Origin: Bdellovibrionales bacterium
GTDB lineage: Bacteria > Bdellovibrionota > Bdellovibrionia > Bdellovibrionales > UBA1609
DNA length: 5,557 nucleotides
Direction: 5' to 3'
Assembly (NCBI GenBank): GCA_020435185.1
Contig: JAGRAA010000458.1
Coordinates: forward strand, 1 to 5,557
Part shown: one piece after another, positions 1-4,843 of the stretch
Position numbering within the stretch: the stretch's first letter is position 1
Layout of the letters: every line of letters starts with the position of its first letter
Made by a program: the position numbers and the translations under genes
Notes under the pieces: model-generated
Database searches by the model: none
What the model saw: the letters and a program-made list of their open reading frames with translations, nothing else
What the model was told of the DNA's origin: nothing

Positions 1-103
1 CTACTTTTTGACTTTTGTAAGTTCTTATTTGAGACTTTTTCATTTCAATAAAAAAAATCCCTACCACAAGTATAACGAAAAAAATAATTATTCTTAGTTT
101 CAT
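1..103 (-). CDS. Periplasmic adaptor / membrane fusion protein, N-terminal 34 residues only (partial)
   Basis: Partial gene that runs off the left edge of the window. It starts with ATG at 103-101, preceded by a good ribosome binding site (AAGAGGAG, within 104-115), only 9 bases after the stop of the TolC-family gene. The visible 34 residues begin M-K-L-R, then a hydrophobic stretch of about 15 residues (roughly 5-19), then a basic polar segment rich in Lys and Gln. This is the shape of an uncleaved inner-membrane anchor or signal sequence; no lipobox cysteine is visible. No diagnostic domain is inside the window. The call of HlyD/AcrA-type adaptor is an inference from position: such adaptors commonly follow a TetR gene and a TolC-family gene in efflux operons and have an N-terminal membrane anchor. 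It could instead be another small-anchored pump component. The reading frame is certain enough; the product name is moderate. Confidence 0.6.
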   Translation of the reverse strand, partial: MKLRIIIFFVILVVGIFFIEMKKSQIRTYKSQKV

Positions 104-115
104 AGTCTCCTCTTA
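104..115 (-). promoter_or_regulatory. Ribosome binding site of the adaptor gene
   Basis: On the minus strand the sequence AAGAGGAG lies a few bases before ATG at 103. It overlaps the stop codon region of the TolC-family gene (stop at 115-113), so the downstream gene is translated from the same message with very short spacing. This site fixes the start of an otherwise easily missed partial gene. Confidence 0.7.
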
Positions 116-1399
116 TTTTTTCTCTACCAGTTTATTGACGGCCGCAAAGGCTTCTCTAATTTTAAAATCATGCACTGCCTGAGTCAGCATAGCTTGATAC
201 AATAATAACTCTGCACCATTGAGCTCAGTAACCGATGTCTTTCCTGTTTTAAATCTGTTTTGACTTACTTTAAAGCTCTGCTGTGCTAACTTAACTGTAT
301 TTCGATCATTGCCTCTCATCTGCATCAAACGATTATATTCAGTGACCTTATCACTCAACATCTGCACCAATTGATCTTTTTGCTTTATTTTCTCTATCTC
401 TGCCGCATTTTTCATATTATGAGCTTTTTCAATATCAGCTCTGTTGGTTCCGCCGCTCCATATATCCCAAGACAAATTAAGACCAATCACACTCGAGTTA
501 ATCGTACTATCTGTATCAGACCAACCTCTATTGCTTCTCTCACTAGAACTATAATTATAAAAAGCTCCCAGTCGTGGAAACACCTTCGACTCCTGTGCTC
601 GAGCCATTCTATCCGCATATTCAACCTGCTTATCAACTATTTTTAATTGCGGTTGTCCTTTCATCATTTCATCCATCAAATCTTTTTCTGATAAAAATGC
701 AGATTCTTTAAACTCTATGTCCACCAAATCCACTTTTTCATCCAAAGAAAGTCCTAATAATATTTTAAATTGTGTCTTCGCCTGCTCAAAGCCTTTTGCA
801 GCTTCCTGAACTTGTGAAGATCTTGCTGCCACATCCGCCTGCAATCTAATCAGATCTTGTTGGGGAGGTCGACCTGAGGCAAAATAACTTTGCAAGATAC
901 CTAAGTTTGCCTTGGCATTTTTCAATGATTCATTGGCGATCTCCAATTGTTTCTGTGCAAGCAAAACTGAATAATAGGATAGCTTCACTCCATACTTTAA
1001 CTCTCTTACCGTTACAGCCTTACCCAACTTCGACATTTCGATGGCGGCATCTGCTGCTTTAATGACGTGAGTGACCGCTCCAAATGCATAAATAGGCTGA
1101 GTTATTGTCACACCTAGGGTTCTCTCAAAGTCAGAATTCAATGAAAATCCACTAATGACTGGCTTTTCATTGAACTTGTTAAAATCATAGGACAGAGAAA
1201 TATGCGGCAATGCTCCTCCAAGAGCACTCCTATATTCATGCTTTACCTGTTCCATTTTATTATTTTGCAGTTGCAGTGCCGGACTATACCGTAATGCTTG
1301 CTCAACAGACTCATCGACCGTCATTGTTCGCGCCATGGCATCCAATGAAAAAATTAATATCATAAAAATTAGCGTTTTAATCTTACACCCCCAGGCCAT
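113..1399 (-). CDS. TolC-family outer-membrane efflux channel protein
   Basis: Outer-membrane factor of a tripartite export system: family members form a trimeric beta-barrel and alpha-helical tunnel that joins an inner-membrane pump through an adaptor. The 428-residue length is normal for the family. Residues 1-23 form a Sec signal peptide (basic start, hydrophobic core 9-19, cleavage after A-M-A). The mature part shows the internal duplication typical of TolC: repeat one about 27-215 and repeat two about 235-425. Each has long amphipathic helices rich in Gln, Ala, Lys and Leu plus a beta-strand pair (about 64-105, containing PHISLSYDF and ITQPIYAFGA; about 274-316, containing FPRLGAFYNY and LNLSWDIWSGG). 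The motif FASGRPPQQDLIRLQADVA (173-191) and its counterpart FKTGKTSVTELNGAELLL (383-400) are classic repeat ends. The start overlaps the end of the TetR gene by 17 bases, suggesting translational coupling. No strong ribosome binding site precedes this ATG, and M13 is a weaker alternative that would shorten the signal peptide. The transported substrate cannot be inferred. Confidence 0.93.
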   Translation of the reverse strand: MAWGCKIKTLIFMILIFSLDAMARTMTVDESVEQALRYSPALQLQNNKMEQVKHEYRSALGGALPHISLSYDFNKFNEKPVISGFSLNSDFERTLGVTITQPIYAFGAVTHVIKAADAAIEMSKLGKAVTVRELKYGVKLSYYSVLLAQKQLEIANESLKNAKANLGILQSYFASGRPPQQDLIRLQADVAARSSQVQEAAKGFEQAKTQFKILLGLSLDEKVDLVDIEFKESAFLSEKDLMDEMMKGQPQLKIVDKQVEYADRMARAQESKVFPRLGAFYNYSSSERSNRGWSDTDSTINSSVIGLNLSWDIWSGGTNRADIEKAHNMKNAAEIEKIKQKDQLVQMLSDKVTEYNRLMQMRGNDRNTVKLAQQSFKVSQNRFKTGKTSVTELNGAELLLYQAMLTQAVHDFKIREAFAAVNKLVEKK

Positions 1400-1991
1400 T
1401 TAATAATAAATCTATCGTGGTTGAAATATAGGAATCTACAAATTCTTTGTCTGCAATATCCATAGAAACCAAATTTTTTCTTAATTCATTTCCTCGTACC
1501 ATTTCAATTAAACTGCCAAATAGAATCTGTACGATTATTCTGGCATCACAATTTTTTCTAATAAAGCCCAAAGACTGCGCCGTTTCTACGAAATTTAAAA
1601 ACTGATTATATGTTTTCAAAAATATCTGTTTAAAAGTTTCTGGAGCCATTTTTGACAATGTATCAATATTTTTATGCATCATAAAAAAGGACTCTTGCTC
1701 ATTTAAAGCCATGGCTAAAAACTGCCCCATAAACATAGAAAGTCTTAATTTGAATTCTTCTAAAGACTGAGGTTCCTCTAAAACCGAACTTACAAGGAAA
1801 AACTTTTTATGCGCAAACTCTTCAGCAAGATACTGAAACAACCCTTCTTTAGACCCAAAATGGTAATTGATTGAGGCTATATTTACTCCGGCCAAAGAAA
1901 CGATATCTCTCACAGAGGTCATCTCATACCCTTTTTCAGCAAACAAAGTAATTGCTGCTGCTATGATTTTATCTTTGGCGGTTTCTGACAT
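1383..1991 (-). CDS. TetR/AcrR-family transcriptional repressor, first gene of the efflux operon
   Basis: DNA-binding one-component regulator of 202 residues, a usual TetR length. The N-terminal domain (about 5-50) matches the family closely: a helix with AAAITLFAEKGYEMTSVRDI, then the helix-turn-helix core SLAGVNIASINYHFGSKEGL (about 32-51), in which Y43-H44-F45 and K48-E49 are family hallmarks. The remaining all-helical part (about 55-200) is the ligand-binding and dimerisation domain and is too variable to name a ligand. ATG at 1991 is preceded by GAGGA at a good distance. The gene leads the message, followed by the TolC-family gene (17-base overlap) and an adaptor. Its promoter is covered by three phased palindromes (2005-2058), so it very likely represses itself and the pump genes until a ligand releases it. 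The family call is nearly certain; the autoregulation is inferred from layout. Confidence 0.95.
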   Translation of the reverse strand: MSETAKDKIIAAAITLFAEKGYEMTSVRDIVSLAGVNIASINYHFGSKEGLFQYLAEEFAHKKFFLVSSVLEEPQSLEEFKLRLSMFMGQFLAMALNEQESFFMMHKNIDTLSKMAPETFKQIFLKTYNQFLNFVETAQSLGFIRKNCDARIIVQILFGSLIEMVRGNELRKNLVSMDIADKEFVDSYISTTIDLLLNGLGV

Positions 1992-2003
1992 ATTTTCCTC
2001 AAA
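1992..2003 (-). promoter_or_regulatory. Ribosome binding site of the TetR gene
   Basis: Reading the minus strand, GAGGA precedes ATG (1991-1989) by about five bases. It lies just downstream of the last operator copy, so the operators end before the translation signal begins. Confidence 0.7.
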
Positions 2004-2004
2004 T

Positions 2005-2016
2005 AAACATTTGTTT
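2005..2016. promoter_or_regulatory. Operator copy 1 (start-site proximal)
   Basis: The 12-bp sequence AAACATTTGTTT is an inverted repeat (AAACA-TT-TGTTT). It is the first of three copies whose starts are 21 bp apart. It covers the predicted transcription start of the tetR operon, a position where a bound repressor would block RNA polymerase. That it binds the neighbouring TetR protein is inferred. Confidence 0.7.
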
Positions 2017-2020
2017 TATT

Positions 2021-2048
2021 ATTATAAACATTTGTTTATTTAAATCAA
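2021..2048 (-). promoter_or_regulatory. Sigma-70-type promoter of the tetR-tolC-adaptor operon
   Basis: On the minus strand a perfect -10 box TATAAT lies at 2026-2021. A -35-like box TTGATT (4 of 6 to consensus) lies at 2048-2043, with a 16-base spacer. The predicted transcription start is near 2014, giving a leader of about 23 bases before the tetR ATG. The -35 overlaps the upstream operator, the spacer and -10 edge hold the middle operator, and the start point falls in the third. A second possible -35 (TTGACT, 2066-2061) pairs only with a poor -10 and is less likely. Assignment is by consensus only. Confidence 0.7.
2026..2037. promoter_or_regulatory. Operator copy 2 (adjoining the -10 and in the spacer)
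   Basis: Identical 12-bp core AAACATTTGTTT, here extended to a 16-bp inverted repeat ATAAACATTTGTTTAT (2024-2039) with only the two central bases unpaired. It touches the edge of the -10 box and fills much of the promoter spacer. It lies exactly 21 bp from copies 1 and 3. Confidence 0.75.
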
Positions 2049-2060
2049 ACAATTGTTTGA
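2045..2060. promoter_or_regulatory. Operator copy 3 (over the -35), perfect 16-bp palindrome
   Basis: TCAAACAATTGTTTGA reads the same on both strands across 16 bp. Its 12-bp core AAACAATTGTTT (2047-2058) differs from the other two copies by one central base and begins 21 bp after copy 2. It overlaps the -35 box. As the most symmetric copy it is the likeliest high-affinity site for the dimeric TetR protein. Confidence 0.78.
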
Positions 2061-2164
2061 GTCAATATCATACCGAGAATATAAGGGTTAAGTTATTGAT
2101 TATCTTATGTTTCAGAATACAGAAACCTCAAATATAAACTAAATTTATTTGATTTTTGTGGGAT
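2061..2164. other. Intergenic spacer between the glycosyltransferase stop and the operator array
   Basis: AT-rich spacer between two codirectional genes. It has no open reading frame with a start signal. One weak inverted repeat (GTTTC and GAAAC separated by 8 bases, 2111-2128) lacks a following T-run, so it is not a convincing terminator for the glycosyltransferase gene. Some read-through into the efflux operon cannot be excluded. Confidence 0.5.
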
Positions 2165-3352
2165 TCAAGAGAGCATCTGATAAGGTCTTTTAGCAATATC
2201 CTTCTCAACCATTACTTTACTTTTCAAAATAAAGTACCCGCAAAAACCAAAAATAATCATCATATAGTATGTGAATAAATTATTACTCAATGCCCAATTC
2301 GAAGCCCTTAGCCCTATGAGATCTTGTGTCGCAAACAAGATAGCTACAAAGCTTGATCCTAAATAGAATAAATCTATCCCGCCTCGTTTTACAAAACACT
2401 TAAAAATAAATACCATCGGTATAGTTAAATGAACCATATGTGCCGATCGAGTATCGGGAGATAACAATAGCATCAGTACAAAGCATAAAGAAAAACTACC
2501 CACTTCACTCCTATCCATCAAGGTAAGTCCAGAAACCACTAATATAAGAAACCCTCCAAAACCTATGGCTGTCAAACTCCCAAGTTTTGACGAATTTAAT
2601 ATTCTTGAAAAAGCTCCCACCAAAGATTGGTTAGATATCAGAGTCAACTCTCCCTTCGCGGCCTTCATTTGAGTGGACAAGGAAAGCCAAGCGCTAATTT
2701 CATTTTCAATCCCGTTAGTTGAGTTTATATGTAAAACTAAATAACTACCGACAAAAATCAAAATCACATAAAAAAGAAAAGTCCACTTTTTCTTCAAAAC
2801 AAACCAAAGGATAAAAACCATCGGGGTTACTTTTATAGATGCTAAAACAAAACACCCTGCTGAAACAAAGTTCTGACCTTTAGACACAAAATAAAACGAC
2901 AATACCAACAAAAACATAATATATAGGTTGATTTGACCTAATATAAAATCACTATGTAAGTTGGATATTAAAAATAAAAAAGGAAATACTAAAAGTACCT
3001 TTTCTTTTGTTCTTAATTCCGAATGATCAAAATAACCTTGTGAAAAAGCTTCCTTTAAATACCAAAAAAATAAATACAACTTTCCTGTAAACCATAATGT
3101 TGCCGAAAGCCAAAAAGGTAAAAGAGCTAGCAAAATAGCCACCACAGCAAAGTGCGGCATATAGAAGACATACATACCTGTCGAAGGAGCCGGCAGGTAT
3201 ACACTTTTACCTAATAAAATATTTTTTCCTACTTCATAAAAAGTTAAAAAATCATTGCCCCTTTGTATACAGGCAAACAAATAGAATACTATTAAAGTAA
3301 AACCAAAAAAATAGGACCATTTCAAATGAGATTTAATTGCAGAGAAAAACAT
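2165..3352 (-). CDS. GT87 (DUF2029)-type polytopic membrane glycosyltransferase
   Basis: Integral inner-membrane protein of 395 residues with about nine to eleven hydrophobic segments, starting with one at 13-29. Sequence signs of the GT87/DUF2029 GT-C family, in order: G-N-D34-F-L-T-F-Y at the start of the first extracytoplasmic loop (the acidic residue expected to be catalytic), Y64-M-P66 before the next membrane segment, N131 followed by LGQINLYI (138-145), IKVTP (173-177) ahead of a membrane segment, NQSLVGAFSR (241-250), and SPDTRSAHMVHLTIP (298-312) near the last membrane segments. Characterised family members transfer mannose from a polyprenyl-phosphate donor to lipid or glycan acceptors outside the membrane. 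Donor and acceptor here are unknown. No ribosome binding site is evident before ATG 3352, so the start is the least secure part. The gene stands alone, with a terminator behind it upstream and a promoter-like sequence at 3384-3412. Confidence 0.8.
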   Translation of the reverse strand: MFFSAIKSHLKWSYFFGFTLIVFYLFACIQRGNDFLTFYEVGKNILLGKSVYLPAPSTGMYVFYMPHFAVVAILLALLPFWLSATLWFTGKLYLFFWYLKEAFSQGYFDHSELRTKEKVLLVFPFLFLISNLHSDFILGQINLYIMFLLVLSFYFVSKGQNFVSAGCFVLASIKVTPMVFILWFVLKKKWTFLFYVILIFVGSYLVLHINSTNGIENEISAWLSLSTQMKAAKGELTLISNQSLVGAFSRILNSSKLGSLTAIGFGGFLILVVSGLTLMDRSEVGSFSLCFVLMLLLSPDTRSAHMVHLTIPMVFIFKCFVKRGGIDLFYLGSSFVAILFATQDLIGLRASNWALSNNLFTYYMMIIFGFCGYFILKSKVMVEKDIAKRPYQMLS

Positions 3353-3383
3353 AAAAAATAGATATAAATCTTTTTACAATTTG

Positions 3384-3412
3384 TACATAATTTAAATAAG
3401 AAATTACTTCAA
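3384..3412 (-). promoter_or_regulatory. Possible promoter of the glycosyltransferase gene
   Basis: On the minus strand TTGAAG (3412-3407) is followed after 17 bases by TATGTA (3389-3384), a fair -35 with a weak -10. It sits just after the terminator of the upstream gene, the right place for an independent promoter. An 11-bp palindrome TACAATTTGTA (3375-3385) overlaps its start-site side and might be an operator. The region is so AT-rich that both could be chance. Confidence 0.3.
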
Positions 3413-3419
3413 TTGATAT

Positions 3420-3460
3420 AAAAAGTCTCTCAACAAAATATTCCATTTAACTGAGAGACT
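3420..3460 (-). terminator. Intrinsic terminator of the small exported-protein gene
   Basis: Reading the minus strand, a perfect 9-bp stem (AGTCTCTCA at 3460-3452 pairing with TGAGAGACT at 3432-3424) encloses a 19-base AT-rich loop. The stem ends in a run of five T. It begins 10 bases after the stop codon of the gene at 3471. The loop is longer than usual, but stem and T-run are convincing. Confidence 0.82.
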
Positions 3461-3470
3461 CGTCACTGAA

Positions 3471-3944
3471 TTAATACTGATCGATAATTTGGCCTAAAAA
3501 TCCACGATTATTTGTGCTGCTCATTAGTAAAATATTTTTCTTACCAAGATTAATCTCAAGCAAAACACTCATGTACTGATTAGCAAGATAAAGGTTAATT
3601 CCCTCGACATTGTCCGCACTGACTTTACAATCTTTAGATTTAAAAAAAACAGTGGCCTCATAGTCTCTGTTTCCATAACTAGAACTTCCATAAGGCTCAT
3701 AAGTATTTTCACCAATTCTAAGCTTTGGACGATTAGAATCAAAAACAAAATTTCCGCTAGAGGTTTCTTCAGACATATTGTTATAGCAAGCCTTTAATCG
3801 TAGACTCTCTAATTTAATTTCAGATAAATAGATTTGAATGGGTTTACCCTCTAAGGAAGGCTGATACGCAATGGTTTTTGGCATTCCTTCATTGGCAAAT
3901 GCATTTATGGTAAAAGTCATTATTGCTAGTATTATAAGCTTCAT
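3471..3944 (-). CDS. Small predicted exported protein of unknown function
   Basis: I do not recognise this 157-residue protein. I chose ATG at 3944 because AAAGGGGG (3956-3949) sits four bases before it and because the product then starts with a clean Sec signal peptide (M-K, hydrophobic core, cleavage after A-F-A at residue 17, mature start N-E-G). An in-frame GTG at 3980 would add 12 residues ahead of the signal peptide and has no ribosome binding site. The mature part of about 140 residues has no further membrane segment and is rich in Ser, Asn and Tyr with alternating beta-type stretches. It contains two cysteines (about residues 53 and 106, counted from the chosen start) that could form a disulfide. 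A periplasmic or outer-membrane-associated beta-rich protein is plausible. It has its own terminator and no operon partner, so context gives no function. Confidence 0.75.
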   Translation of the reverse strand: MKLIILAIMTFTINAFANEGMPKTIAYQPSLEGKPIQIYLSEIKLESLRLKACYNNMSEETSSGNFVFDSNRPKLRIGENTYEPYGSSSYGNRDYEATVFFKSKDCKVSADNVEGINLYLANQYMSVLLEINLGKKNILLMSSTNNRGFLGQIIDQY

Positions 3945-3956
3945 ATATCCCCCTTT
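3945..3956 (-). promoter_or_regulatory. Ribosome binding site that sets the start at 3944
   Basis: AAAGGGGG on the minus strand, four bases ahead of ATG 3944-3942. It is the strongest Shine-Dalgarno match in the neighbourhood and favours this start over the upstream in-frame GTG at 3980. Confidence 0.75.
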
Positions 3957-4180
3957 AGTACCGAACGCTCTATTTGGCACTGGTAAATTGACCTATTAAA
4001 CTTGGTAAGGCTAGTGTATTTTTTGAAAATTACTAGTGGTTTTTTACAAATGATCCCCATTTAGCGCTGATTTATCCTCTATCTTATGTCGACGCAGCCG
4101 TTCATCTTACTTCAGTGCCTCATCTTGAGATAAAACCAAAGAACTTTAAAAAGACTCAACACAATATCCGAAGTGTACTT
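3957..4180. other. Intergenic stretch between divergent coding material, no gene seen
   Basis: No reading frame here has a start signal and useful length. A plus-strand promoter-like pair, TTGAAA (4023-4028) and TACAAA (4045-4050) with a 16-base spacer, points towards the signal-peptide ORF at 4181. The match is only fair. The minus-strand promoter for the gene at 3471-3944 must also lie here, but no convincing boxes stand out. A short similarity, ACGCAGCC followed closely by GTTCAT, occurs at about 4091 and again at about 4250; it is too short to call a repeat with confidence. Confidence 0.4.
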
Positions 4181-4288
4181 ATGAAAATCTTCTATCTAGT
4201 AAGCTATTTCTTATTTTCTTGGAACACGTTCGCCCACGCGGAGTGCCTACGCAGCCCTGTTCATAATATGGCCCTCTTGAATTGGTAA
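4181..4288 (+). pseudogene. 5' remnant of a secreted-protein gene, cut off by the metG fragment
   Basis: A 35-codon frame starting ATG 4181 and stopping at TAA 4286-4288. The first 20 residues are a good Sec signal peptide: M-K-I, hydrophobic aromatic-rich core, cleavage after A-H-A with mature start E-C. About ten more residues follow before methionyl-tRNA synthetase sequence takes over in a different frame (near 4270), and the frame then stops within a few codons. This looks like the beginning of an exported-protein gene whose remainder was lost in a recombination. No strong ribosome binding site precedes the ATG. Alternatives are a genuine short secreted peptide or chance. The signal-peptide pattern is seen; the truncation story is inferred. 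Confidence 0.45.
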
Positions 4289-4770
4289 ATCAGTATGGTT
4301 CAGATCCCGTACGATTTTATCTCCTACAAGGCTTTTCATCTTTCGCCGATGGTGATTTTACCTCATCAGGATTAGCTCAGGTGAATAATAATTTTCTTGC
4401 TAACGGGATAGGTAACTTATTGAGTCGACTGTGGAAGCTCAGAGAGAAAGCTGGTTTATCTACTTTCGTTTCATCGCAAACCCAAGAGGTTATTTGTGAG
4501 CACCCATTTCGCTTTAATCTACAAATTCAAAAATTGTGGAGACGGATCGACAAGATTAATGCCGAAATCAATGAGTTCAAGCCTTGGGAGGTTTTGAAGG
4601 AAGGAGCGACAGGTGAATTAATTTTGAAACTTCAAGAATGGACCTCTGAACTCATTGGTGTTGGTCGTCTTGCGGAACCTTACATTCCACGAGCGAGCAA
4701 ACAAATCATTGACCTCTCTGATACGACAGGTGATAACTCTAGCTTACCCCATTTATTCAGGAGAATTTAG
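4273..4770 (+). pseudogene. metG: Methionyl-tRNA synthetase C-terminal fragment (anticodon-binding domain only)
   Basis: Remnant of a class I methionyl-tRNA synthetase, which charges tRNA-Met in the cytoplasm. Homology begins abruptly with P-L-E-L-V-N-Q-Y-G-S-D, the segment that normally comes just after the KMSKS loop. No KMSKS, HIGH or zinc motif is found upstream, and the frame meets a stop at 4264-4266. Counting from the only nearby start (TTG 4282), GDFTSSGLAQVNNNFLANGIGNLLSR (24-49) is the beginning of the helical anticodon-binding domain, and FKPW (99-102) is its conserved anticodon loop. N45, R49, P101 and W102 appear to match the E. coli anticodon-contact residues N391, R395, P460 and W461. 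The fragment ends with LFRRI, a normal end for the short form without the extra C-terminal tRNA-binding domain. About two thirds of a usual 500-550-residue enzyme is missing, so it cannot aminoacylate. No ribosome binding site precedes TTG 4282. The 166 codons contain no frameshift or stop, so decay is recent or the piece is selected. Confidence 0.85.
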
Positions 4771-4776
4771 AGAATT

Positions 4777-4810
4777 GGAGGGCGGTTACGACCGCTCTCC
4801 TTCTGGTTTT
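4777..4810 (+). terminator. Hairpin terminator behind the metG fragment
   Basis: A 10-bp stem (4777-4786 with 4791-4800, one G-T pair) closes on the four-base loop TACG, a member of the stable UNCG tetraloop class. It is followed by a moderate T-rich tract TTCTGGTTTT. It starts six bases after the metG stop, so it probably came with the fragment as the native metG terminator. It also lies downstream of the convergent hydrolase gene, but on that strand the trailing sequence is poor in T. Confidence 0.65.
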
Positions 4811-4843
4811 CGGAAGGGAAAATTTGATCAGGAGACAACTCGC

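Noticed and set aside
371..646. Plus-strand open frame inside the TolC-family gene
   Set aside because: It lies wholly antisense to a gene with clear family motifs, has low-complexity Ile/Ser/Thr-rich translation and no ribosome binding site.
2000..2062. Three 21-bp spaced repeats as a CRISPR or iteron array
   Set aside because: Repeats are only 12 bp and palindromic, with 9-bp AT-rich gaps. They sit on a promoter beside a TetR gene, with no cas or replication gene, so operators explain them better.
2111..2128. Inverted repeat as a terminator of the glycosyltransferase gene
   Set aside because: The stem is only five base pairs with an eight-base loop and no T-run follows on the minus strand.
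4180..4272. Search for KMSKS, HIGH or zinc-knuckle coding sequence upstream of the metG fragment in any frame
   Set aside because: None found, so the catalytic part is truly absent and not merely frameshifted.
4181..4288. Short hydrophobic peptide as a type I toxin
   Set aside because: The hydrophobic part ends in a normal signal-peptidase site and the frame dies exactly where foreign sequence begins. No antisense RNA promoter is evident, so a truncated secreted-protein gene is simpler.
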